A stretch of 64,000 nucleotides of DNA from Arthrobacter sp. PM3 (lineage in GTDB: Bacteria > Actinomycetota > Actinomycetes > Actinomycetales > Micrococcaceae), in NCBI RefSeq assembly GCF_003352915.1, contig NZ_CP022314.1, forward strand, positions 3,570,020-3,634,019. Direction: 5' to 3'. The notes beneath the pieces are model-generated. The model was not told the DNA's origin. It searched no databases and saw only the letters and a program-made list of their open reading frames with translations. The position numbers and the translations under genes are program-made. Within the stretch, counting starts at the first letter, position 1. Every line of letters begins with the position of its first letter. This document shows positions 1-7,962 of this stretch, in pieces.

Positions 1-363
1 GAAGAACGCGGTCCCCGGACTTTCGTCGACTTCAACCAGGCCAACCGCGACCGCACTATGGCGGGGGCCTACAGCCCGCGCGCCCTGGCGAACGCAACGG
101 TGTCGTGTCCGATCCGCTGGGAGGAACTCGACGGCGCCGATCCGGATTCCTTCACGATCCTGACTGTGCCGGACCGGCTCAAAGCGGCCGGGGACCCGTG
201 GGCCGGCATGCATTCCAGCGCGGGCACCATCGACCTTCTCCTTCAGTGGTGGGAGCGGGACCTCGCGGCCGGGCTGGGGGAACTGCCGTTCCCGCCGGAC
301 TTCCCGAAGATGCCGGGGGAGCCGCCGCGGGTGCAGCCCAGCCGGGCGCGCAGTAAGGGCTGA
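1..363 (+). CDS. LigD-type polymerase domain protein, 3' end only
   Basis: The reading frame is open from base 1, so only the last ~120 residues are present. The segment VDFNQANRDRTMAGAYSPR, then IRWEEL, TVPDRL and GDPWAGM, matches the C-terminal end of the archaeo-eukaryotic-primase-like polymerase domain of bacterial DNA ligase D. Such enzymes add nucleotides during Ku-dependent repair of double-strand breaks. The protein ends about 30 residues after the core, in a basic Pro/Arg tail, so it is either a stand-alone polymerase or a protein whose other LigD domains lie upstream of the window. The family call rests on motif recognition; the upstream catalytic residues are not visible here. Confidence 0.8.
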   Translation, partial: EERGPRTFVDFNQANRDRTMAGAYSPRALANATVSCPIRWEELDGADPDSFTILTVPDRLKAAGDPWAGMHSSAGTIDLLLQWWERDLAAGLGELPFPPDFPKMPGEPPRVQPSRARSKG

Positions 364-380
364 CCGCGGCCCTTGGACTC

Positions 381-746
381 CTACCAGGTCAGGTCCTGGG
401 CCTTGATCTCGTAGTGGCCGTCGCGTTCGGTAAACGTGGCCCGGTATCCGCGCTTGACGCCGTTGACCACCATTTGGCAGTCCGTGTGCGTGTTCACCTT
501 GATGTCCGGGAAGTTCTTGCACTCGACCTCGGAGATGGTGACCCCGGGATCCTTGGGCTTGGCGCGGGCCTTGATCCGCTCCGCCAGGATCCTGCCGCTG
601 GTCTGCGGGTCGAAGACCAGTATCGACGGCAGCGGCGTGGCGGTCACGGTGGTGGTGGCACCGGGGGTGGCGGCGGGGGCTGCGCAGCCTGCCATCAGGA
701 GGGCCGCTGCCACGGATGCCGCACATGCTGACCAGAGGTTCTTCAT
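381..746 (-). CDS. DUF4333-like lipoprotein
   Basis: A small exported lipoprotein of 121 residues. The N-terminus has a positive charge (K2), a hydrophobic stretch and the lipobox LMAGC, so the mature protein should be anchored to the outer face of the membrane by Cys24. A Thr/Pro/Ala linker follows. The globular part has two cysteines (VECKNF and TDCQMV) and ends in a short beta-rich motif (YRATFTERDGHYEIKA), which fits the DUF4333 family; the paired cysteines probably form a disulfide. An in-frame ATG four codons upstream (758) could be used instead, but the shorter form gives a cleaner signal peptide. Function unknown. Convergent with the LigD-like gene. Confidence 0.7.
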   Translation of the reverse strand: MKNLWSACAASVAAALLMAGCAAPAATPGATTTVTATPLPSILVFDPQTSGRILAERIKARAKPKDPGVTISEVECKNFPDIKVNTHTDCQMVVNGVKRGYRATFTERDGHYEIKAQDLTW

Positions 747-893
747 CGCCGACCACATCCATTCGACGCCCGTCCAGAGACCGCCGGGGACCCGGGCTGC
801 CCAAAACCCAACGATGTCCTGCCCGGCTTGGGGAATTCTTGGGTCGGCAGCCGGTGACCGTGCGGGGGACGAGCGGTGGCCCGGTTTGTCTGT

Positions 894-909
894 ATACCCC
901 GGGGGGTAT
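894..909. promoter_or_regulatory. CsoR/CstR-type operator upstream of tauE-like gene
   Basis: A perfect inverted repeat, ATACCCC-GG-GGGGTAT. This G/C-tract palindrome flanked by TA is the operator form bound by CsoR-family repressors, Cu(I)-sensing CsoR and persulfide-sensing CstR. It lies between a possible -35 (TTTGTC, 885-890) and -10 (TATTAC, 907-912), where it would block RNA polymerase. CstR regulons typically contain TauE/SafE exporters, so the downstream gene fits. No csoR/cstR gene lies in the window. Confidence 0.6.
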
Positions 910-969
910 TACTCTTGAGGGGTGACAAAGAGGTGAGCGATCCTGGCCGTCCCCGCCCTCGTATACGGG

Positions 970-1632
970 GTGGGTATTCCGCTGGCCGCGGCCATCCCCA
1001 GCTCGCTCGTGGTGGTCGGGGCGTCCTCCGCCGTCGCGGTACTGCCCCGGCTGCGGGGCGGCGTGAACTGGCGGCTCGCGCTGATCATCGGTGCGGCCGG
1101 GACGGCCACCGCCTATCTCGGCGCCATGGTCAACCGGCTGCTGGACCCACGGGTCCTGCTCCTGGCGTTTGCCGCCATCATGGTTCTCGCCGGCCTCCGG
1201 ATGCTGCGCCCCACGCAGGCCGAGGGCGGTGCCTGTGCGCTGCCCGGCGGCGGAGTCAACTGGCGCAGCTGCCTGCCCAAGGCCGTTGCCACGGGCGCCG
1301 TCGTAGGGTTTCTGACCGGGCTGCTGGGCGTTGGCGGCGGGTTCCTGATCGTTCCCGCGCTGTCTCTGGTCCTGGGGCTGCCCATGGCACTGACGGTGGG
1401 ATCGTCACTGGTGATTATCGTCATCAACTCGATCGCCGGCTTCACCGCCCACCTCGGCGACCTGCATCTGGACTGGGCCGTCACCGGGGCCTTCGCCGGG
1501 GCGGCGATGATCGCATCGCTGGCAGCGGGGCGGCTCGGCACGAACATCCCGGACAAAGCGCTCAAACGCGGCTTCGGCGTCCTGGTCCTCGTCATCGCCG
1601 CCTATGTGGCGGGGCAGGCGGTCATGAGCTGA
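970..1632 (+). CDS. TauE/SafE-family sulfite/organosulfonate exporter, N-terminally truncated
   Basis: Membrane transporter of the TauE/SafE (DUF81) family, thought to export sulfite or small organosulfur compounds. The family's second glycine-rich repeat is intact (FLTGLLGVGGGFLIVPALSL) and hydrophobic segments cover most of the chain. The first repeat is not: the homologous reading frame (ILAVPALVYGVGIPLAAAI) is open from 937, but an in-frame TGA at 934 precedes it, and the usual GxLGGGGS helix and initiator are missing. GTG at 970 is the first conventional start left. About 25-30 N-terminal residues seem to have been lost by a small deletion just after the promoter, so the product may be non-functional. 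A strong terminator follows. Confidence 0.7.
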   Translation: MGIPLAAAIPSSLVVVGASSAVAVLPRLRGGVNWRLALIIGAAGTATAYLGAMVNRLLDPRVLLLAFAAIMVLAGLRMLRPTQAEGGACALPGGGVNWRSCLPKAVATGAVVGFLTGLLGVGGGFLIVPALSLVLGLPMALTVGSSLVIIVINSIAGFTAHLGDLHLDWAVTGAFAGAAMIASLAAGRLGTNIPDKALKRGFGVLVLVIAAYVAGQAVMS

Positions 1633-1665
1633 ACAGGAAACGAATAACCAACAACGACACGAGGA

Positions 1666-1698
1666 CGAAACGCCGGAGGCCGCGCCTCCGGCGTTTCG
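1666..1698 (+). terminator. Rho-independent-type terminator after tauE-like gene
   Basis: Perfect 15-bp stem (arms 1666-1680 and 1684-1698) with a 3-nt loop, GC-rich in the middle and ending GTTTCG. It lies 33 nt after the stop codon. Confidence 0.75.
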
Positions 1699-1773
1699 GC
1701 GTTTGGGCATTTGGTGTTGCTGCGGCAGCGGTAGCCCGCAACCCGCAGCCGCCTGCGGTCGGGAGGGCGAGTG

Positions 1774-2112
1774 TCAGCTGTGGGAGCGGCGCAGCAGGCC
1801 GCGGAAGGAAACCCCGACGGCGCACACCAGGGGAGCCAGCACCGCCAGCAGCACCACAGTGTTGGGCCGGAACATCATCCGGCCCGAGGGGCCCTTGGCG
1901 TAGACGCCGAGCGGAAGCACGAAGCCCCCGCCCCCGCCGCCGCTCCCGCCGGGGCCGGGCTCGCCTTCGGGACTGCTGCCTCCGCCGAAACCGAAGGACA
2001 CTACGGCCACGGGGATGATTTCTTCGCCTGCGATTGTCACGGCGGGGCCGTACGCCCGGGTGACACCCACATTCTTGAAAGCGTCCACCAGGGACGAGAA
2101 GGACTCAGTCAT
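1774..2112 (-). CDS. GerW/YtfJ-family protein
   Basis: A 112-residue protein starting MTESFSSLVDAFKNVG. The motif VYGxPV-like (TRAYGPAVTIAGEEIIPVAVVSFG) followed by a Gly-rich loop and an AKGPSG-like strand is the GerW (formerly spore protein YtfJ) fold, which is common in non-sporulating actinobacteria, where its role is unknown. Unusually, the Gly/Pro insert between the halves is long, and a C-terminal hydrophobic helix (about residues 84-102) suggests membrane attachment. The start was chosen at ATG 2112 because family similarity begins there; the frame stays open further upstream without homology. Confidence 0.65.
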   Translation of the reverse strand: MTESFSSLVDAFKNVGVTRAYGPAVTIAGEEIIPVAVVSFGFGGGSSPEGEPGPGGSGGGGGGFVLPLGVYAKGPSGRMMFRPNTVVLLAVLAPLVCAVGVSFRGLLRRSHS

Positions 2113-2239
2113 AGGACACACCATAGGCAACCGTGCCCCGGCGGCGCCAGAGTCCCGCTGATCCGAAATCCGCCAGGCCCGAAATTCCGGGCCCGGGTCT
2201 GGTTGCGGCCCGGGTCGTGCCTCTAGATTTGAGCTTGCG

Positions 2240-2274
2240 GGCGGTTTGGGCCAACGATGTACCGCCAAACCGCC
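2240..2274. repeat. 10-bp inverted repeat upstream of CFA-synthase-like gene
   Basis: Arms GGCGGTTTGG (2240-2249) and CCAAACCGCC (2265-2274) separated by 15 nt, 33 nt before the ATG of the downstream methyltransferase gene. It could be a regulator-binding site or a hairpin in the 5' leader. There is no T-run, so a terminator is unlikely. Confidence 0.5.
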
Positions 2275-2306
2275 GACGGCGTGGCACGGGAAGCGAGGCA
2301 CGGGAC

Positions 2307-3605
2307 ATGGTGAAACCCACTACTGCGACATCCACGACGGCGGCGTCACGGCTGGCCGGCGCCTTGGCGATCGTCCTTGGCACCGAGGGCATCCCTCTGC
2401 GGCTGCGGGCCTGGGACGGCACGGAGGCCGGCCCGGACGGCGCGCCCCTCGTGGTTTTCCGGTCCCGGAAGGCCCTGCGCCGGATGCTGTGGTCGCCCGG
2501 GCAGTTGGGACTCAGCCGCGCCTACGTGGCTGGCGACATCGATGCACCCGGTGACATTTTCGCCGCGTTCTCCGCCCTGAGTGCGGCCGGGAAGTTCACC
2601 GAGCCCGGCCCGTTCCGGCCGCCCACCCCCGGTGAAGTCTTCGCGCTGCTCCGGACCGCCGTCCGGCTCGGTGCGCTGGGACCCAACCCGGCGCCGCCGC
2701 CGGAAGAAGCACGCGTGGGCAAGTACGGCCGGCGGCACTCCAAGGGGCGTGACGCCGCGGCCATCTCCCACCACTACGACGTCGGGAACGACTTCTATGC
2801 TCTCGTTCTGGGCCCCTCTCTGGTCTACTCCTGCGCGGTGTGGGAATCGGAGGACGCCGGGCTGGACGCCGCCCAGGCGGCCAAGCTGGACCTCGTCTGC
2901 CGCAAGCTGGGGCTGCAGCCCGGTATGCGCGTGCTGGACGTGGGGTGCGGGTGGGGCAGTTTCGCGCTGCACGCGGCGCAGCGTTACGGGGTCGACGTGG
3001 TCGGGGTGACGCTCTCGGTCGAACAGGCCGCCCTCGCCCGCAAACGGGCCGCCGACGCCGGGCTGACCGACCGGGTGGACATCCGGGTCCAGGACTACCG
3101 CGATGTCGACGACGGCCCGTACGACGCCATCAGTTCCATCGGCATGTCAGAGCACGTGGGCCGCGAGCAGATCCTGCACTACGCGTCCAGGCTGCAGCAA
3201 CTGCTCCGCCCGGGCGGCCGCCTGCTCAACCACGCGATCTCCTGGAATGCCGGCGCGGCCGCGCCGGACCCGGACTCCTTCATTCCCCGCTATGTCTTCC
3301 CGGACGGTGAGATGCTCAGCCTCGCCGAGATGGTGGCCGCGCTCGAAGGGGCGGACCTGGAAGTGCTGGATGTTGAGGCGCTGCGGCCCCATTACGCCCT
3401 GACGCTCCGGGCGTGGGTGCGGAACCTGGAGGACAACTGGGAGGAAGCGGCCCGGCTCGCCGGCGTGGGACGGGCCCGTGTCTGGCGGCTCTACATGGCC
3501 GCGAGCGCGCTTGGATTTGAAGCCGGCATCACCGGGGTCAACCAGGTCCTGGTGCGGCGGGCAGGCGGTACGGAACCGCCCTTGCGCCGCTCCGAATGGA
3601 TCTGA
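2307..3605 (+). CDS. Cyclopropane-fatty-acyl-phospholipid synthase family SAM methyltransferase
   Basis: A 432-residue member of the CFA synthase/mycolic-acid-cyclopropane-synthase family, which transfers a methylene or methyl group from S-adenosylmethionine to the double bond of a phospholipid acyl chain at the membrane surface. The sequence shows an N-terminal lipid-binding part, then ISHHYDVGNDFY and LVYSCAVW, the SAM-binding loop VLDVGCGWGSFA (around residue 215) and SIGMSEHVG, all family hallmarks. ATG 2307 follows GAGG at 9 nt; the open frame upstream lacks homology. The exact product (cyclopropane or mid-chain methyl-branched acid) cannot be told from sequence. Confidence 0.85.
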   Translation: MVKPTTATSTTAASRLAGALAIVLGTEGIPLRLRAWDGTEAGPDGAPLVVFRSRKALRRMLWSPGQLGLSRAYVAGDIDAPGDIFAAFSALSAAGKFTEPGPFRPPTPGEVFALLRTAVRLGALGPNPAPPPEEARVGKYGRRHSKGRDAAAISHHYDVGNDFYALVLGPSLVYSCAVWESEDAGLDAAQAAKLDLVCRKLGLQPGMRVLDVGCGWGSFALHAAQRYGVDVVGVTLSVEQAALARKRAADAGLTDRVDIRVQDYRDVDDGPYDAISSIGMSEHVGREQILHYASRLQQLLRPGGRLLNHAISWNAGAAAPDPDSFIPRYVFPDGEMLSLAEMVAALEGADLEVLDVEALRPHYALTLRAWVRNLEDNWEEAARLAGVGRARVWRLYMAASALGFEAGITGVNQVLVRRAGGTEPPLRRSEWI

Positions 3606-3648
3606 GGCCTGTGCCGGGCCCGGGCCCTGTCGGGGTGCCGTGTCCCGG

Positions 3649-3677
3649 CTGACCGGCGCACTGCGCGGGGATAGGCT
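3649..3677 (+). promoter_or_regulatory. Promoter of pirin gene, leaderless type
   Basis: -35 CTGACC (3649-3654), 17-nt spacer, -10 TAGGCT (3672-3677), then 6 nt to the ATG. Transcription would start at or next to the start codon, and no Shine-Dalgarno sequence is present. Confidence 0.6.
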
Positions 3678-3683
3678 GTCATC

Positions 3684-4691
3684 ATGAGCAATACCGAAGT
3701 CGCGCCCCAGGAGATCCTTTGTGAGACCGACGGGACCTGCGCCGGCGTCGAACTGCTGGTGCCGCGGCAGGTTCCGCTGGGCGGCCCGCGCGCGATGGAT
3801 GTCCGGCGCACGCTTCCGCAGCGCCAGCGGAGCCTGATCGGCGCCTGGTGCTTCCTGGACCACTACGGCCCGGACCAGATCGGCGAGTCCGGCGGCATGA
3901 AGGTCCCGCGCCACCCGCACACCGGGCTGCAGACCGTCAGCTGGCTGTTCACCGGGGAGATCGAACACCGGGACTCCGCCGGTTTCCACGCCGCCGTGCG
4001 GCCGGGAGAAGTGAACCTCATGACCGCCGGCCGCGGCATCAGCCACTCCGAATACTCCACCCCGGACACCACGGTGCTGCATGGTGCCCAGCTGTGGGTG
4101 GCACTGCCGGACACCGTCCGCCACATGCCCCCCACGTTTGAGCATTACCGGCCCGAACCGGTCAGCGGCAACGGATGGACCCTGCGCGTCTTCCTGGGGG
4201 CACTCGCCGGATCTGTATCACCCGTTGCCACCCACACGCCCCTGCTCGGTGCGGAACTGCTCCTGGACGCCGGGGCCGAACTGACACTGGACACAGACAC
4301 GTCGTTTGAACACGGGCTGCTGCTGGACTCGGGCACTCTCACCCTCGACGGACACGCCGTGCCAACAGATCACCTCGCCTACCTTCCGACCGGTCACGGG
4401 TCCCTGACCCTGGCAGCGGGAAGCGACGGAGCCCGGGTCCTCCTGATCGGCGGCGAACCCCTGGGCGAACAGATCGTGATGTGGTGGAACTTCGTCGGCC
4501 GCAGCCACGAGGAAATTGTCGCCTACCGGGCCCGGTGGCAGGCCGAGATCGGCGCGGAGCCCGGCCCGGTCACGGGAGTGCCGGACTCCGGCGAAGACAC
4601 GGCGCTGCTGTTCGGCTCGTTCCCGCCCGGGCAGCCGGCGGCCCTGCCGGCCCCGGCCCTGCCCAACGCCCGTATCCGGCCGCGCGGCTGA
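3684..4691 (+). CDS. Pirin family protein (bicupin)
   Basis: A 335-residue pirin, a two-cupin protein. The metal-binding core is visible: PHTGLQTVSWLFTGEIEHRD with HPH and EHRD ligands, and VNLMTAGRGISHSEYS, the pirin signature. Some bacterial pirins cleave quercetin; others act as redox-sensing cofactors, and the substrate here is unknown. The start is supported by the leaderless promoter immediately upstream. It may share a transcript with the small acetyltransferase gene that begins 43 nt downstream. Confidence 0.85.
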   Translation: MSNTEVAPQEILCETDGTCAGVELLVPRQVPLGGPRAMDVRRTLPQRQRSLIGAWCFLDHYGPDQIGESGGMKVPRHPHTGLQTVSWLFTGEIEHRDSAGFHAAVRPGEVNLMTAGRGISHSEYSTPDTTVLHGAQLWVALPDTVRHMPPTFEHYRPEPVSGNGWTLRVFLGALAGSVSPVATHTPLLGAELLLDAGAELTLDTDTSFEHGLLLDSGTLTLDGHAVPTDHLAYLPTGHGSLTLAAGSDGARVLLIGGEPLGEQIVMWWNFVGRSHEEIVAYRARWQAEIGAEPGPVTGVPDSGEDTALLFGSFPPGQPAALPAPALPNARIRPRG

Positions 4692-4734
4692 ACCGGCTAC
4701 ACAGAAACGCCCGTCCCATCGAAGGAGAACCCGC

Positions 4735-5094
4735 TTGAGCGCGATCACCGTTGCCAACAACCCGGAGCGCAGCCGTTTTGAAGTGCTCGACGCCGATGCC
4801 GACGCCGGGTCCGTGATCGGGCAGGCCGCCTACGTGGACGACGCCAGGTCGGGCCAGCGGATTTTCTATCACACGGTGATCAACGAGGAATATGGCGGGC
4901 GCGGACTGGCCAAGGTGCTGGCTGAGCAGGCCCTGGACGCGACCGTGGCCGAGGGGCTGGTGATCGTCCCGGTGTGCCCGTTCATCAAGAAATACCTGAG
5001 AAAGCACACCGGCTATGCAGACCACGTCGCGGCAGTCACTTCCGCGCATCTGGACTTCGTAAGGGACTCCCTGGCCCAGCGCGTCCATCAGTGA
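4735..5094 (+). CDS. GNAT-like N-acetyltransferase, YjdJ type
   Basis: A compact 119-residue acetyltransferase of the YjdJ/GNAT-like class. The hallmarks are FYHTVINEEYGGRGLAKVL, where RGLAK is the acetyl-CoA pyrophosphate loop, and VPVCPFIKKYLRKH near the C-terminus, a conserved Cys-Pro-Phe motif. The start is TTG: GAAGGAG lies 7 nt upstream and the family similarity begins there. Its substrate is unknown; this class has been suggested to act on small molecules or protein termini. It follows the pirin gene closely and converges on the TMEM175-like gene. Confidence 0.8.
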   Translation: MSAITVANNPERSRFEVLDADADAGSVIGQAAYVDDARSGQRIFYHTVINEEYGGRGLAKVLAEQALDATVAEGLVIVPVCPFIKKYLRKHTGYADHVAAVTSAHLDFVRDSLAQRVHQ

Positions 5095-5143
5095 CTTCCG
5101 AGGCCCCTGAGGAGTCCGGGACCCGGCTCATGGATGCGTGCAC

Positions 5144-5722
5144 TCATGCATGCGCCAGGAACCGCTCCACCCGACGATCGGGAATGAGCCAGAGCGCCGC
5201 CACTGCTGCGTAGGTGGCGATGCCCAGGACGGGGTTCACAAAGGTCAGGGCCATCCCGGCGATATACAGGGCCGGGGAGCCCTTGCCCTTCCAGTCCCGC
5301 CCCATGGCCTCGTCCAGCGCGCCACCCCGCCCCTGCTGACGGATCAGCGTGATTTTCAAGATGTAGTACGCAATGGCCGCGAGCAGCAGATTCAGTCCGT
5401 AAACCAGGACGGGCACCTGTGCCAGACCGGCATCGTTGATCCAGCGCGTGGTGAAAGGGAAGAGGGACAGCCAGAACAGCAGATGGAGGTTGGCCCAGAG
5501 GACCCCGCCGTTGATCCTGCCGGCGAGATGCAGCATGTGGTGGTGGTTGTTCCAATAGATCCCCACGTACACGAAGCTCAGCACGTAGCTGAGAAACGTG
5601 GGAAGCTCGTGGAGCAGTGCCGGCCATGTGGGTTCGGCCGGGACGTGCAACTCCAGGACCATGATGGTGATTACGATGGCCAGCACGCCATCACTGAAGG
5701 CCTCCAGCCGGTTCTTGTTCAT
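5144..5722 (-). CDS. TMEM175/DUF1211-family potassium channel-like protein
   Basis: A 192-residue membrane protein starting MNKNRLEAFSDGVLAIVIT. The RxxxFSDGVxAI motif at the start of the first helix is the signature of bacterial TMEM175 proteins, K+ channels that lack a canonical selectivity filter. About six hydrophobic helices can be traced, with a conserved YWNNHHHMLH segment in helix 3, in line with one six-helix repeat of a homotetramer. The start was placed at the signature-proximal ATG. It is a single gene, convergent with the acetyltransferase upstream. Confidence 0.85.
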   Translation of the reverse strand: MNKNRLEAFSDGVLAIVITIMVLELHVPAEPTWPALLHELPTFLSYVLSFVYVGIYWNNHHHMLHLAGRINGGVLWANLHLLFWLSLFPFTTRWINDAGLAQVPVLVYGLNLLLAAIAYYILKITLIRQQGRGGALDEAMGRDWKGKGSPALYIAGMALTFVNPVLGIATYAAVAALWLIPDRRVERFLAHA

Positions 5723-5800
5723 GTGGCGCCTTCGGGTCGGGCATCGTGGCCGATGCCAGGGGCGGCCGCCACCGGCCACGGTGCCTGCGACACCAAGGAT

Positions 5801-6142
5801 CTAGCCCTCGGCTTCTTCCCCGAGCTCTGCCTCAAGCTCCGCTTCGACCACTGCGAGCGCGAATCCGAGTGCCTGTGCCAGGTTGCCCGAGGCCGCCACG
5901 ATCCGGGGCGTGCCAACAATCGGGGCCACCGCGATCAGGATTCCCTGGACATCCTCCAAGGTGACGCCGACTTCAGACGCGGTGCCGGCATTGAGCAAGT
6001 AAGACGCCGGCGGGGCATCGACCGCCGCCAGGGCCGCGATCCGGGCCAACATCAGCTCGCGCGGCTCCAGGGTTGAGCGTTCGATTGACACGGCCGTGAT
6101 ATCGGCCAGGGCGTCCAGGACAGGGGTATCTTCTTCGGCCAT
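5801..6142 (-). CDS. Carboxymuconolactone decarboxylase (AhpD-like) family protein
   Basis: An all-helical protein of 113 residues. The segments LMLARIAALAAVDAPPASYLLN and LEDVQGILIAVAPIVGTPR match the carboxymuconolactone decarboxylase/AhpD fold. The catalytic CxxC of AhpD peroxidase-reducing proteins is absent, so a thiol redox role is unlikely and the function is unknown. The start is ATG 6142, which has GGAGG 7 nt upstream; the ATG at 6148 is too close to that site. The very acidic C-terminus (EAELEAELGEEAEG) is unusual. Confidence 0.75.
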   Translation of the reverse strand: MAEEDTPVLDALADITAVSIERSTLEPRELMLARIAALAAVDAPPASYLLNAGTASEVGVTLEDVQGILIAVAPIVGTPRIVAASGNLAQALGFALAVVEAELEAELGEEAEG

Positions 6143-6471
6143 GGTCATGCCTCCATCTGGATTCTGTGGTTCTGTGGCGGGTGGTTGAGTGGTGGGTGAT
6201 TGTGCGGCGAGTGGCGCGGCGCGAACGGACCGCGACGACTCGGCACCAACGTAACCCTGTGGCGTGGAGCCGGGCATCACCCGAACGGCATGAGGCGTCC
6301 GCCCGCGCCGCCGGACTGCGGGCCGCTTCTTCGGCGGCGCGTTGACGGCGGGCCGTGCGCGGGCCACAATCGCAATAGCTGGAGCCGATGCGCGTTTGCG
6401 CGCCCGGCAGGAACTGACCACGGCAACCAGTGCCGGCGGCGGTTCCTGACGTCAGAGGGAGGTCGCCGATC

Positions 6472-7908
6472 ATGGCCGAGACCAAAGTCAAGCACCTGAG
6501 CGTCGAGGAACGTGCCGCCGAGGGCAAGGGCGCCCGGAAGAAGACGCCTGCCGACAGCCATACGGGCTGGGCTCCCGCGCCCGACCGCCCGGACCCGGTG
6601 GCGCTGCTGGAGGAACAGAACCTCACCCGCGAACAGGACCTCGTGCCCGTCCGTCACGGCCGGATGCTGGCCTCGCCGTTCACGTTCTACCGGGGGGCCG
6701 CCAAGATCATGGCCGCCGACCTGAAAGACACGCCGCGCGCCGGCCTGATCTCCCAGCTGTGCGGGGACGCCCACCTGTCCAACTTCGGCGTGTTCGCCTC
6801 GCCCGAGCGGACGCTGCTCTTTGACCTCAACGACTTCGACGAGACGCTTCCGGGCCCGTTCGAGTACGACGTCAAGCGGATGGCCGCGAGTTTCACGATC
6901 GCGGCGCGCAACAACGCGTTTACCAAGCAGGAAACCCGCGATGTGACCCTGGCAGCCGTGCGGGCCTACCGGGAAGCGATGGCGCAATTCGCGCAGATGG
7001 GCACACTGGATATCTGGTACGCCCGGCTGTCCGAGGAACAGTTGATGAAAACAATGGAATTGGCCGTGGCAACCCAAAAGGGGAAGGCCCTCAAAAAGGC
7101 CGCCGAGGGCATGGAAAAGACAGCACGGGCGAATGTCGCGAAGGCCCGCACCCGGGACAGCCTGCAGGCACTCTCGAAGCTCGGTGAACTCGTCGAGGGG
7201 AAGTACCGCATCGTCAGCCAGCCGCCGATCGTCATCCCCGCCCGGGAGCTGGGCGACTCGTTCGGCCTGAACGCCGATGAACTGCAGCGCGTGATCCGGC
7301 ACCAGCTTCGGTCATACCGGGCCTCGTTGCAGGACGACCGGCGTCGGCTGCTCGAGCGGTTCGAAATCATCGACGTCGCCCGCAAGGTGGTGGGCGTCGG
7401 CAGCGTCGGCACCAGGGCCTTCATCGCGTTGCTCCAGGGGCGCGATCAACAGGATCCGCTGTTCCTCCAGGTCAAGGAGGCCACCCGTTCGGTGCTCGAA
7501 GACCACTTGCCCAAGAGCAAGTTCAAGCAGCCGGGCGAGCGCGTGGTGCAGGGGCAGCGGATGATGCAGGCCGCGAGCGACATCTTCCTGGGATGGACCA
7601 AGGGTGAACAGGAAGACCGGTACCTGTACTGGCGCCAACTGCGCGACATGAAGGGCTCAGCCGTTGTGGAATCGATGAAACCGCTGGGCATGAACGTGTA
7701 TGCCAACGTCTGCGGCTGGACCCTGGCGCGGGCGCATGCCCGGTCAGGCGACCCGATCGCCATCGCGGCCTACCTGGGCAAGAGCGCCAAATTCGAGGAG
7801 TCGATCACGGACTTCTCCGAACGCTACGCCGACCAGAACGAACAGGACTACCAGGCCTTCGCCGATGCCGTGCGGTCCGGCCGCCTCGAAGCCACCGAGG
7901 GTCTCTAG
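6472..7908 (+). CDS. DUF2252 family protein, kinase-like fold
   Basis: A 478-residue DUF2252 protein. Hallmarks are MLASPFTFYRGAA near residue 65, QLCGDAHLSNFG, and LLFDLNDFDETLPGPFEYDVKR, resembling the HGD and D-x-N/D metal motifs of aminoglycoside-phosphotransferase-like kinases; the last third ends with GMNVYANVCGWTLARAHARSGD. The family is widespread in actinobacteria and uncharacterised. A kinase-type activity is an inference from the GDAHLSNF/DFD pattern. GAGGGAGG precedes ATG 6472 by 9 nt. It is possibly co-transcribed with the FAD-Rieske gene 54 nt downstream. Confidence 0.85.
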   Translation: MAETKVKHLSVEERAAEGKGARKKTPADSHTGWAPAPDRPDPVALLEEQNLTREQDLVPVRHGRMLASPFTFYRGAAKIMAADLKDTPRAGLISQLCGDAHLSNFGVFASPERTLLFDLNDFDETLPGPFEYDVKRMAASFTIAARNNAFTKQETRDVTLAAVRAYREAMAQFAQMGTLDIWYARLSEEQLMKTMELAVATQKGKALKKAAEGMEKTARANVAKARTRDSLQALSKLGELVEGKYRIVSQPPIVIPARELGDSFGLNADELQRVIRHQLRSYRASLQDDRRRLLERFEIIDVARKVVGVGSVGTRAFIALLQGRDQQDPLFLQVKEATRSVLEDHLPKSKFKQPGERVVQGQRMMQAASDIFLGWTKGEQEDRYLYWRQLRDMKGSAVVESMKPLGMNVYANVCGWTLARAHARSGDPIAIAAYLGKSAKFEESITDFSERYADQNEQDYQAFADAVRSGRLEATEGL

Positions 7909-7962
7909 GCCGGCGGGAAGGATCGCGGGACGGGCCGGGCATGTTCCCGGGAAGGACGTGCC

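Noticed and set aside
876..2018. A 380-codon plus-strand frame starting before the TauE gene
   Set aside because: Out of frame with the TauE protein and Arg/Pro-rich throughout; a shadow.
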